From: Anaspis maculata
Taxonomy: Eukaryota > Arthropoda > Insecta > Coleoptera > Scraptiidae
Assembly (NCBI GenBank): GCA_949128115.1
Contig: OX421962.1
Coordinates: 11,421,262-11,485,261 of the forward strand
Length of the DNA: 64,000 bases
Direction: 5' to 3'
Numbering within the stretch: position 1 is the first letter of the stretch; every line of letters begins with the position of its first letter. The position numbers were made by a program, and so were the translations under genes. A model generated the notes under the pieces. The model had not been told where the DNA came from. It did no database searches and saw only the letters and a list, made by a program, of their open reading frames with translations. Shown piece after piece: positions 20,436 to 31,117 of the stretch.

Positions 20436-22085
20436 ACCTGTGAAAGTAGGACGTTGCCATATCTATATCACGACAACAAGTTGACAACACTGTAATACGG
20501 TGTGCGTGTGTAATGTCACGCAAATGGCAGCTGACACTGCTGACAGCGCTTGACGTCGATTTGACGTTTCAACAGACCTAACCTAATAACGCTCTTGTTT
20601 CGTCGATCGCCTTCCAGCTCGTTGTGTTTCGTATCACCTGAATCTTTTCTGCGTCTTTCTGCCATACGGCATGTTTGTTGTTTGTTCACATTTCGATTAT
20701 TGATTGACAGTTGCCATTGACAGTGACACTTCGTGCATCAAAATTGAAATTACCGCGCTCTGCAGGTATGCGTTCTCATGTATGCGCTGAAGTGATGTAC
20801 GTGATGGTAAACGTGGATTTCGACTGTAATGTCCTGACTTCGAGCATTCGTAACAAATAGGCAAATACGTAACAAAAAATTAACTTGTTTGAACTTGTTT
20901 TTATTCAAATTTACACATCGGATTCAAGTTCAGGACATTGAATTTAGTCGGAAAAGATACCAATCTTGTCGTGATCGATTCTTCATGGCCCAGGAAGAAG
21001 AAGAGCCACCCAGCCGAGTTTCGCCCTTCCCCACGACCCCCCATCAACAATGATCTACACTTTTTGTGTCAAAATTGTATCAACTGGTTGTGATGCGTCG
21101 AACTACGACGTATTTGCATCCATTGGATTGACGAGCTCCATCAGGTTCTATACCTTTCATTTTGAGTTGCAATTTTTTACACCCCCTCCAATAACTCGAA
21201 GCCTCGGGGTGCGATTTTTGGCAATTTTAGATATGTAGTAGGGAACATAATTTTGGACAGAATATCAAATTTTCAGAACGTTCATATCTTTGCCGAGGTT
21301 TTGGCAATTTTTTTACCATGTTTCCTGAACTGGAACAAAGTTGGCCTTCAAATGTATTAAAACAACGTATAAAGGCAGCATTTGGAACTTTGCTTGTGAG
21401 AATGTACTCTTCACTCATTTCTACATGTAGTTTTAACTTAACAGAACTAAAGAATACCGACTGCGGTACCAGAGACCGGCCAGGAACCATTTTTGCAGAA
21501 TTTACCCCTAGCAGGTATATTAACCGCTATACAGTGTCTCTGGCGTAAAATCTTGCGTGGCGCCACATCTGGAGTTGCAAAGGAGGGTCTTCTGAACAAG
21601 TATGCCAAATTTCATGCTTTCATCACAAAATGCACAGACCATTCCGCTAACTCCCCCACTAAGAGATAAGAGAGGTTAAGTAAAAAACGTCACATTGACA
21701 CAAGGACCAATCCTTGCATTGACATCACACAGGTTTTGTTACCAAAAACGTGATAACACGAAAATAGCCAAACAATCTAAATTTTACACACGAATAAATA
21801 GAGAAATCTAACAAATACGCGATTGACGCTAATACTATTGCGGCCTTGTTAAAGTGGACGACAGTTGACAGATTTCTCAGGATTCTGGCCTGAACGTCGC
21901 ATGACAGCACGCCAACTCGTTGACATTGTCGTCCACTTTATTTTGGCCGCAACCGTACGAGATCAAATAGATTTCAATCTGCCTAAACCTAGTAGGTTTA
22001 TTATGGGAAATGCATAAAAACTTCAACTAATTAATTATTGTATTATTCTCTTTTGTGAAACCAGAATTTCTATTGTTCACCAAAG
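20436..22085. other. Intergenic stretch with no recognisable gene
   Basis: Contains only short frames; no repeat ends or RNA genes are evident. It separates the Copia relic from duplicated copy B. Confidence 0.5.
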
Positions 22086-22410
22086 AGTATCAATCATAAG
22101 AAGTTTTATTTCACTAGAAAATAGTATTACAAAAATATAGTTGCACATTAGTACTGCCACTACTGCCGAATATTTAGTAGGTACCTATTGTCGATACCTT
22201 GAAAAATTTGATAGTTTATTGCTATTGACCCCCCCCCCCCCATTGCAACACAATTGCTGCTACGCGTTTAGGTAACGCCGGTTCAATTTTAGCAGCCGTA
22301 ACCCAGTGACCGAGGAAGGAAACCTCGCGTTGATCTAAGTGACATTTTTTCATGTTGATCGTCATGCCGAAATGGTTCAAGCGTCTGAAACTTGCAACAG
22401 ATGCTTCCGG

Positions 22411-22681
22411 CTTTTCCAGGCTTCTCGATGTGGCGCGATGAATTCCTTGTGTTATGTGCTCTCACAGAATGGAATGGAGTTGGCGTATTGAAAAATACGA
22501 GTGTGACGCAATTAAATGAAACCAAACTTTTTCAGGGTAAAAGTCCGCAAGTCTCAAGAGTGGCAGAGGGGTGTAACATGGAATTAGTACCCTTGAAGAG
22601 GGACGAGTTCGACGAGGGGAGATTGCCGGAGGTGACGGACGCCTGACCAAGGCCGTGGGATTCTCGGAACTGAACGCGTAG
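22411..22681. other. Non-homologous stretch beside the LINE
   Basis: Lies between the end of copy A/B similarity and the LINE poly(A) tract. A plus-strand 84-codon frame covers part of it, but nothing is recognisable. It could be LINE 3' sequence or filler from the insertion event. Confidence 0.35.
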
Positions 22682-22939
22682 TTTTTTTTTGCAGTTTGAA
22701 AACTCTTTATTCAAATTAGTATTTTTTTTACAGGTCAGTGTACATTTTATATTTTATTGGCTCCTGCCCGTGGCTTATCCAATAAACGAGTTTTGTGGTC
22801 TTGAGTTTGGTGGTGATGTTTATGTTTATTTCCTGGGAAAACAGAGTGAGAAAAACCCAGCGAATGGAAAAAGAAAAAAAAAATGGGTGAGGGGAAATGA
22901 TGTTGGGATGTTGTGGTGATGGTGTGAGGTGGAGTGGTT

Positions 22940-25626
22940 TTAGTTGTAGATGATTTGGTGTGGAAGTTTGTGTTTGATGCGGAATGGAGCAGTCTCTGGG
23001 GAGAAGAGGTTGAGGGTGGAGGTTGTTGGGTTCTGTGTAATGGTGTGTAGGAAGAATTTACCAGATAGATCTTGTATGTGGTCTTGGATGGGTGGGATGT
23101 CGGACTCATGTTGTAGCTCTAGGATGGGAGTATGTCGTGATTTGTTGAGGATGATTCTAAGTGATTTGTTTTGGGCAACTGCTAGTTTTTGTATGTGGGT
23201 TTTGGCGGCACTACTAAAGATGGGACATGCGTACAGGAGTGACGGACGTATGACTGCTTTGTAGATGTGGGTTTTTAGTTTCGTGTCTAGGGGACTGAAT
23301 TTGTTGAAGAGTGGGAATATGGCGCGGAGGAGCATTGAGTTTGATTTGAACTTGTTGGCGATGTGGGTTTTGAATGTCAGTTTGTTGTCAAGGTTTAGGC
23401 CGAGATATTTGATGGTGTTTTGAGTTTCGACTGGTCGGCCGCTGACTGTTAGCGGGATTCCTGGATCGTCTTTATTGTGGGAGAATATGATATGGGCTGT
23501 TTTGTCGGCGTTGAGTTGGATTTTCCATTTGTTGAAGTATGGGACGAGGAGGTTGAGGTGAGATTGGATTTTACTGTTTGCTAATCTTTTCTTTTTTGAT
23601 GCGGCAAGTATGGCGGTGTCGTCCGCAAAGAGGCAGAGTTGGGTTTGGTCTGATTTCGGTATGTCATTGATGAATTCTCCGAAGAGGTGGGGTGATAGGA
23701 CTGCTCCCTGTGGTACTCCCGCAGGGATGTTTTTGGGTTGGGAGAGGGTGTTCATGATTCTGACTTGGAAAGTTCTGTTGTTGAGGTAGGAGTGTATGAA
23801 TTTGATGAGGTAGGGTGGAAAGTTTGCGAGTGACAGTTTGTAGCATAGTGCATCTTGCCATACAGTGTCAAATGCCTTTTCAATGTCTAGGGCGGCCATG
23901 GCGGTGGATTTGGACCAGTTGAAGTTATTAGAGATTGAGTTAGTTAGTCTGGCGAGTTGGAGCATGGTGCTGTGGCCTCGGCGAAAGCCAAATTGCTCGG
24001 GGATGGTATGATTTGATTCTTCAGTATGTTTCTGGATGAGTCTTAGGACGATTCTCTCAAGGATTTTTGATAGGGAGGAGAGCAGGCTAATAGGTCTGTA
24101 GCTGGTTGGGAGGAGGCGGTTTTTCCCTGGTTTGGGGATGGGAATTACTATTGCGTTTTTCCAGGCGGTGGGGAAGTATTGATGTTTGAGGCAGGCCTTG
24201 AAGATGTAATGAAGTTGAACTTTTGCTTTTTTGGGTAGGTTTTTTAGAATTAGATTGCTGATGGCATCGGGTCCAGGGGCAGTTTTGTTTTTGAGAGATT
24301 TGATGATTTTGTTGATTTTAGCTGGAGAGGGGAATGCCTCTGGGGGGGTGAGTGGGGTGCGCTGGTTTAGCTGGTCGATAAAGTCAGCTACTTGCTGTCG
24401 AGTAAATGGATCAGAGTGGTTTGCGGTATTGGTAAGGTTATGGGCGTTGTAGTAGCTGTTGGCTAGGGCTTCGGCTTTGTCCTCGTCTGAGGTGGCGAGG
24501 CCTGTTGGTGTGGATAGGGCAGGCATTTGGCGTGCGGAGTTGCTTTTGAAGTGTTTGAGCACTCGCCAGAGGGGTTTGGTGTTTTGTGGGGTAATTTGAC
24601 GGATGGTGGTTTCCCATTTGGCGGATTTGAGAGAGTGAATTGATGCGTTGATGAGGAGTTTAAGGTGCTCGAATTCGAGTTTGGTGTTGTAGTCGCCAGT
24701 TCTTTGGTAGAGTTTTCTGAGTCTATTTTTTTCCCTTATCATGTCTTTAGTTTCTGGTGGTAGTATTAGTTTTTCGGGATGGATGATAGTTTGAGTGGTG
24801 CTTTGGGTGTAAGCGGTTTGGAGAATGGTTGTGATTTCGCCAATGGCCTGGTTTATGGATGCTGGATTTTCTATTTTAGTGTTGATGGTGAGCCGATTTT
24901 GTACTGTTTGTCTGAAGTGACTCCAGTCTGTTGAGGAGGCGTGTTTGGGTGGTGTGGTGATTTTGTTATGATTGGTTACTAGTAAGACGGGATTATGGTC
25001 AGACGAGAGTGCATTAATGGATGAAATTTTTGTGATTGTGATATTTTTAGTTAGGGCAAGATCGAGGGTGGATGGTCGAGTGCCGGGTCTAAAGTGTGTG
25101 TGGTTGTCTGTTGGGTAGTATAGGATGAATTGTGTTGTGTTAATGTAGTTTTTGAGAATGGTGCCGTTGGGGTTGTGGGTTTGACAGTTCCAGTCCCGAT
25201 GTGTTGAATTGAAATCGCCAAAAATGATGACTTTGCCATGTTTTGTTAGAAAATCGTCAAGTTCTTGGACGGAGATGGGGTCAGCGTGGGTGTTATAGTA
25301 ATTGACGATTAGTAGGTTGTTTAGAAGGAAGGCTTGGGTTTCAGAAGAAGCGGTGTTAGTGGGGAGTTCGGTGACATTGAGATATTGTTTTTGGTGTAGG
25401 TTAGTAGGCCGCCGTTGTGGTCTTTGGGTTTATTGTGAGCCTCGTTGTGAGCAGTGTAGTTTTTAATTTTGGGGGGAGAGATGTTATTCAATCGGGTTTC
25501 TTGGATTAGGGCTACATCGATGTCGTGGAAACTTAGGAAGGTTTCGAGCTCATTGTTCTTGTAACGAAAGGAATTGGAGTTCCAGGAAAGGATTTTTAGG
25601 TTGGGACTTCGGGCGTGGCTACTCAT
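22940..25626 (-). pseudogene. LINE ORF2: AP endonuclease and reverse transcriptase, one frameshift
   Basis: The start at 25626 overlaps the end of ORF1. Endonuclease motifs: ILSWNSNSF and ALIQETRL (25626-25400), then in the frame used by the rest, VIIFGDFNSTHRDWN and LSSDHNPVLL. Reverse transcriptase follows, with SYRPISLLS, EQFGFRRGHST, AALDIEKAFDTVW, GVPQGAVLSPHLF and catalytic FADDTAIL. This is the Jockey-type arrangement. The frame changes once near 25380-25400, consistent with a 1-base loss, so the first 84 or so codons are separated from the remainder. The remainder is open to the stop at 22940, a recent break. Confidence 0.9.
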
Positions 25627-25924
25627 ACTTGGAGGCTACTTCCTGAAAAACTTGAAGGCGGTCCAGATTGTTTGTACAATGGATGAGTTTTGAATTGATT
25701 TCTTTAGCCATTTTCAGGATGAGGGAAAGGTCGCAGAGACTGTTCATTTTGTTCATTTCTGACAAGAGGTTTTGGAAATCTGATGTATGGTTTCCGTTGG
25801 ATTGGTTGGTGGCGCTGGCTTGGGCGTAGGTTGGGTAGTGGTTTGAATTATGGCCAATGGGCTGCGTTAGCAGAAAGGTCGTGCGGCGATGCGGACCGAT
25901 GACTGAACGATCGGTCCGGAGCAT
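25619..25924 (-). pseudogene. LINE ORF1 C-terminal fragment
   Basis: About 100 residues, ending EVASKYE, whose stop overlaps the ORF2 start codon (ATGAGTAG arrangement at 25619-25626). It contains NHYPTYAQASATNQ, like the tail of Jockey-clade ORF1 proteins. No nucleic-acid-binding zinc knuckles remain, as the upstream part is truncated. Confidence 0.6.
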
Positions 25925-26327
25925 CAGAGTTGGCTAGGGTCTCCCTGATAAACATTTAACGCGAGTATGCTGTGAGTGTTGGGTGGTTTTTTGGGGGTTC
26001 GCGGTAACAATGAGGACTTTTTGACGGACGACAAATACCTGAGTCTACCATAAATTTGAATTATTTTTGTGCATCTGCAAGCTTTTCTGGAGGAAGACGT
26101 CGAGGTCTATCGAAAACTGGTGGTCTTTTGGTAATTCTGTAGTGTTTGGTTGAATGCTTGACTGTTCTGGGGATAATTTCGGAAGGGTTTGTTACTGCAG
26201 GGAACTGGCGAAGAATGTCGTCGAATGCTGTTGACTTGCTGGGTTCGATCCGACATAATGAACTTTCATAAGTCAGACGATCTACCAGCCGCTGATTCTT
26301 GATATCGACTATTTTTTTTAAGAAATC

Positions 26328-27966
26328 AGTAGGTAATGGGGCACTTGTGCGTGGGAACCAGTTACCCGGAGCACTTGGGTCCGAAACTTGAAATGTGAAT
26401 TACCTAATATTTGAAATTTTTACACTAACTTTTGACATACCTTTGACAGAGACTTTTGACGTAATTGTGACAGTGACTTTTGACGTTTTTTTTTTTTTTT
26501 TTTTTGACAGTTTTTCAAGTATTTTTAAAAGTGACTTTTTGACGTACTTTTTGAAAGTGACTTTTTGATGTACTTTTGACGTACTTTTGACAGTGACATT
26601 TGTAGCTCTGACCCGGCCATATAATGACTTTCTGCAACCATATGGTATAGGACAGCTGTGTGTAGGGAAATAATAGACGGTTGAGTACAGATAATTATTT
26701 ATTTAATAAATACAACATTCAATCATCAGCAACGGGGCTGTACAACGAGGAACATTTAGTATTAACAATTTAAAGACTTAAAAGTTATATGGTACATGAT
26801 ATTTACGGTAAATATATTATCTATAAGAAAGTATGATGTGAATCAGATTACAACAGTTCTGATCAATACCAGTTCTCTTTATCACTGACACAGTTTTTTG
26901 TAGCCATAGGGGTACGAATTATCTTCTACGAATTTTCTCTTATTACTGGTTGGTTTATATACTTTTTCTTCCAGTCTCGTAACAACGTGATGTTCAGCAG
27001 TTCTTCTTATATTCGTATCACGAATTAAAATGAATTCTTCTGGATCTTCACTCAGTATCAGTTCCTTCATCGATTCATAGCTGATTAATTGCGAGTTCTT
27101 GTGATTCAGTTGTATACCCTTGATTTTACAGACAGTATCAGATCGATCATCGGGGGTGGGAAACACTTTAAAAAGGTAACTTTTTGGGCCACCACAGACA
27201 AACTCGGTGATGTATGCATCGGGGCCAAATTCTTCAAGTTCGTTTGTCATATCTCCAATGTACTCACCCGTTGGTGGTTCATACTCTCCCTCACAATTCG
27301 AAACGTAGATTATTGAATCAGTATCATAATATAAAACTCGATCTTCTAGCTTTTCCAGATAAGAATATAATTTAAGCCGCGCTTGTGCAGTGGTAAAGGC
27401 AGCGATACAGACGTTTACTGTGGCTAGAGTAGTGACAATTTCCTCTTTATATACCCAACTCACTACCAGTGTATTTTCGTTGATTGCCAAAATGTGGTTC
27501 ACATTGACAGCAGGGTCTGACAATATTTCATAAAATTCCGAAGGTTTGTTCACAACAGATGTCCTGGGCTGGTTTTCACGCTGACCGAATTTGCCCCAGA
27601 AGGAGTTCAAAATTAATTTAGCTAGTGTCCTTAACCCCGGATTTTTCACGATTTTACTATGCTCCAACTGTATATTCTCTATGGCAAGAAAATTATTTAT
27701 ATATGCTTCTTTCTGTGAGGGAGTGGTGCAATCTACAGGCCAACCGGAAGCCTCCTGTTTTATTTTTAAAAATGCATTCATCATATCAGCAAACAGACCA
27801 TCTGTCTCTGCATCAAGCTGTACGATAGTGTAATACCAAATTTCATGGATTTCGAGCAGGCGATATCCTTTCTCTAGAGCCTTAACCACTTCCTCAATTA
27901 CCCATGTACCTGTTAGTGCACGTCCACTCTCATCATGACTACACAGGCCCTGATTGAGTTCATGAC
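26328..27966. repeat. Left arm of mini-Polinton palindrome
   Basis: 1639 bp. Outer part: terminal repeat with short degenerate units around TTTTGACGTACTTTTGACAG (26440-26605) and a T-run near 26486-26505. Inner part: C-terminal polymerase B coding on the minus strand. It pairs with 28649-30296. Confidence 0.9.
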
Positions 27967-28680
27967 CACATGACTGACATAATACAAACATCAGTTTGTC
28001 GTTCATTTTAACAGGCAGTACCGGATGGTAGAGGTTTCGAGGAGGTAAAATTCTGCACTTAATCAGACCACTTGTTTGATTTAAATCGACCTTCGAGCTT
28101 TCTTCATGACCAACATATAATTTTGGATGACCGATTGGAAATTTTCCGTTTTTGCAAACCCAAGGATAAAGAGAACAGACATCTATGTACTTGATTTTTT
28201 CACCAGTCTTGCAGCTGTAGTATTTACGGGTATTGCCTGTTCTACCACCAAAAAATGCATCGCGAGGGTTCAAAGCTTACTTAAAACGGGGTCAGTGTTC
28301 AGGTAGCTCATCTCCTTATTGGTTTTCATCTCATTTGAGAATTCACACATCCACTTTTCTACTACTTCGTAGCCTAACTGTCGCAAACGTTCAGTTTTAT
28401 CTTGGGTTGTCTCGAATCTTTTTTCCAGCGTATCTAAAGGATCACCATGTAGTGCCTCTCCACGTCTAGGTTTCTGACAGAGAGGATGACCATGATAAAA
28501 GCACCCATGAAATTCAAAAATTTGATTGGTCTCTTCACAATATCCATCAACCAAAACGCCACCTACTAGAGCTTCTCTACCATTGCCAGCATGTGAAATT
28601 TTAATTTTGCGCTGATCTTCTTCCCACATTAACCATTTGAGAGCAATAGTCATGAACTCAATCAGGGCCTGTGTAGTCAT
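26882..28680 (-). pseudogene. polB: Protein-primed DNA polymerase B, C-terminal part (left copy, frameshifted)
   Basis: Reads from 28680. The first part (to 28270, 136 codons) has IFEFHGCFYHGHPLC, the exonuclease-to-TPR region seen in Polinton and linear-plasmid polymerases. The frame shifts by one base near 28275-28285, and the second part (28273-26882, 463 codons) has NPRDAFFGGRT, motif A DVCSLYPWV, motif B KLILNSFWGKFGQ and motif C YYDTDSIIY. It ends PYGYKKLCQ. The N-terminal exonuclease is missing: the frame starts exactly in the inverted-arm junction, so the first ten residues (MTTQALIEFM) derive from the other arm. All three palm motifs are intact, but the frameshift and truncation make it non-functional as it stands. 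Confidence 0.9.
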
Positions 28681-30296
28681 GATGAGAGTGGACGTGCACT
28701 AACAGGTACATGGGTAATTGAGGAAGTGGTTAAGGCTCTAGAGAAAGGATATCGCCTGCTCGAAATCCATGAAATTTGGTATTACACTATCGTACAGCTT
28801 GATGCAGAGACAGATGGTCTGTTTGCTGATATGATGAATGCATTTTTAAAAATAAAACAGGAGGCTTCCGGTTGGCCTGTAGATTGCACCACTCCCTCAC
28901 AGAAAGAAGCATATATAAATAATTTTCTTGCCATAGAGAATATACAGTTGGAGCATAGTAAAATCGTGAAAAATCCGGGGTTAAGGACACTAGCTAAATT
29001 AATTTTGAACTCCTTCTGGGGCAAATTCGGTCAGCGTGAAAACCAGCCCAGGACATCTGTTGTGAACAAACCTTCGGAATTTTATGAAATATTGTCAGAC
29101 CCTGCTGTCAATGTGAACCACATTTTGGCAATCAACGAAAATACACTGGTAGTGAGTTGGGTATATAAAGAGGAAATTGTCACTACTCTAGCCACAGTAA
29201 ACGTCTGTATCGCTGCCTTTACCACTGCACAAGCGCGGCTTAAATTATATTCTTATCTGGAAAAGCTAGAAGATCGAGTTTTATATTATGATACTGATTC
29301 AATAATCTACGTTTCGAATTGTGAGGGAGAGTATGAACCACCAACGGGTGAGTACATTGGAGATATGACAAACGAACTTGAAGAATTTGGCCCCGATGCA
29401 TACATCACCGAGTTTGTCTGTGGTGGCCCAAAAAGTTACCTTTTTAAAGTGTTTCCCACCCCCGATGATCGATCTGATACTGTCTGTAAAATCAAGGGTA
29501 TACAACTGAATCACAAGAACTCGCAATTAATCAGCTATGAATCGATGAAGGAACTGATACTGAGTGAAGATCCAGAAGAATTCATTTTAATTCGTGATAC
29601 GAATATAAGAAGAACTGCTGAACATCACGTTGTTACGAGACTGGAAGAAAAAGTATATAAACCAACCAGTAATAAGAGAAAATTCGTAGAAGATAATTCG
29701 TACCCCTATGGCTACAAAAAACTGTGTCAGTGATAAAGAGAACTGGTATTGATCAGAACTGTTGTAATCTGATTCACATCATACTTTCTTATAGATAATA
29801 TATTTACCGTAAATATCATGTACCATATAACTTTTAAGTCTTTAAATTGTTAATACTAAATGTTCCTCGTTGTACAGCCCCGTTGCTGATGATTGAATGT
29901 TGTATTTATTAAATAAATAATTATCTGTACTCAACCGTTTATTATTTCCCTACACACAGCTGTCCTATACCATATGGTTGCAGAAAGTCATTATATGGCC
30001 GGGTCAGAGCTACAAATGTCACTGTCAAAAGTACGTCAAAAGTACATCAAAAAGTCACTTTCAAAAAGTACGTCAAAAAGTCACTTTTAAAAATACTTAA
30101 AAAACTGTCAAAAAAAAAAAAAAAAAAAAAAAAAAAAACGTCAAAAGTCACTGTCACAATTACGTCAAAAGTCTCTGTCAAAGGTATGTCAAAAGTTAGT
30201 GTAAAAATTTCAAATATTAGGTAATTCACATTTCAAGTTTCGGACCCAAGTGCTCCGGGTAACTGGTTCCCACGCACAAGTGCCCCATTACCTACT
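28649..30296. repeat. Right arm of mini-Polinton palindrome
   Basis: 1648 bp inverted copy of 26328-27966. The small length difference is explained by the longer A-run near 30107-30138. Inner boundary at GTCATGAAC (28649). Confidence 0.9.
28726..29733 (+). pseudogene. DNA polymerase B C-terminal fragment (right copy)
   Basis: 335 codons, beginning with KALEKGYRLLEIHEIW and running to the same PYGYKKLCQ end as the left copy, including KLILNSFWGKFGQ and YYDTDSIIY. Motif A and everything upstream are absent because the arm ends at 28649. It looks identical in protein to the left copy. Confidence 0.9.
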
Positions 30297-30302
30297 GAAA
30301 TC

Positions 30303-30940
30303 AGCTCCTATAATGGGTTTGGATGCATCTGCGATGATGAAAGTCCAAGTGAATGTTCTACTTGAACCCAACTCAACCTGCAAAGACTTCCGGCCGAAAG
30401 TCTTTATCGTCGAACCATTTGCGGCATAGAGCTGATATGTGTTGATAGTCAGGTTGCGTTGAGATGGAGGAATAACAGAGACATCAGCACGAGTGTCGAT
30501 GAGGAAGGACATCCGTGTACACCGGTCATGAACAGTGAGACGACAAGGAAACTTGACGGCGTGCGCCTCTAATGGCGACCACGTTTGTCGTTTTCCTGTA
30601 CAAGAAATTCGCAGGGAAATATGCACTGTTGTGGCCGTTTTCCGAATCTCTGATGGTACCAGCCATATCGTCCGGACCGGCTTGGTGATGAGGATCGAAA
30701 ATTAAAAGATCAGCTCGGGGATTGATGGTGTTGAGACAGTTAAGATTCCAGGCGGGCGACCGTCTATGTGAGATCGTGCACTTGCGACTGCAGGACTGAG
30801 GTGTTCGGTTCTTGAGAAGAAAACATCTCCTGATTGGGAACTTCATGAATCTTGTTCAGGATGAGGGCGATGGCGTCCAGATTGCCTTGAGAAACGGCCA
30901 GGATTGACTGAGTCTTGAGGGTTAAAGCGAGAATAGGGTC
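30303..30940 (-). pseudogene. Gypsy Gag-protease relic (copy B)
   Basis: Paralogue of 1753-2410. The protease core reads SFLIDTRADVSVI, where the catalytic DTG is changed to DTR, so it is dead. A WYHQRFG....QCIFPC Gag terminus lies in another frame near 30600-30670. The mini-Polinton separates it from the rest of the relic. Confidence 0.8.
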
Positions 30941-31117
30941 AAAAGTGTCAAAATCAAAAACGTTTAGCAGGAAAATGCTTTATCTTATATTATTGTCACA
31001 AGAGTGTGCCCTCACTTAAGCGTGATGGGGGGAAATGCAAGGTAAAATGTGTGACAAGGGTAGGAGCAGAGAACTCGCCCATCGGACGGGAGACTTGTGC
31101 TCTTTTGGAACACTACT

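Larger units (their letters stand above)
22682..26012 (-). mobile_element. Jockey-like LINE, 5'-truncated
   Basis: A non-LTR retrotransposon in minus orientation. The poly(A) end is the T-run at 22682-22690, ORF2 carries endonuclease and reverse transcriptase, and the end of ORF1 lies upstream. It is cut off within or near the start of ORF1 at 26012. No target duplication is visible; instead 386 bp of copy B target (A 1046-1431) is missing. Confidence 0.85.
26328..30296. mobile_element. Palindromic mini-Polinton (Maverick-derived)
   Basis: Begins AGTAGGTAATGGGGCAC and ends with its exact complement. The 6-bp duplication GAAATC flanks it (26322-26327, 30297-30302), and copy A shows a single GAAATC with continuous flanks at 1759-1764. 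Polintons are known for 6-bp duplications, AG-starting termini and a protein-primed DNA polymerase B. Here the whole element is 3969 bp: two inverted arms (26328-27966 and 28649-30296) that look identical except in an A/T run, and a 682 bp spacer. Integrase, ATPase, protease and capsid genes are all missing, so it must have been moved in trans. Confidence 0.9.

Noticed and set aside
22392..22646. 84-codon plus-strand frame beside the LINE
   Set aside because: No family resemblance, overlaps another frame on the minus strand, and spans a breakpoint.
27089..29526. Antisense frames opposite the polymerase B copies (75 to 80 codons, mirrored in both arms)
   Set aside because: Shadows of the polymerase gene on the opposite strand.
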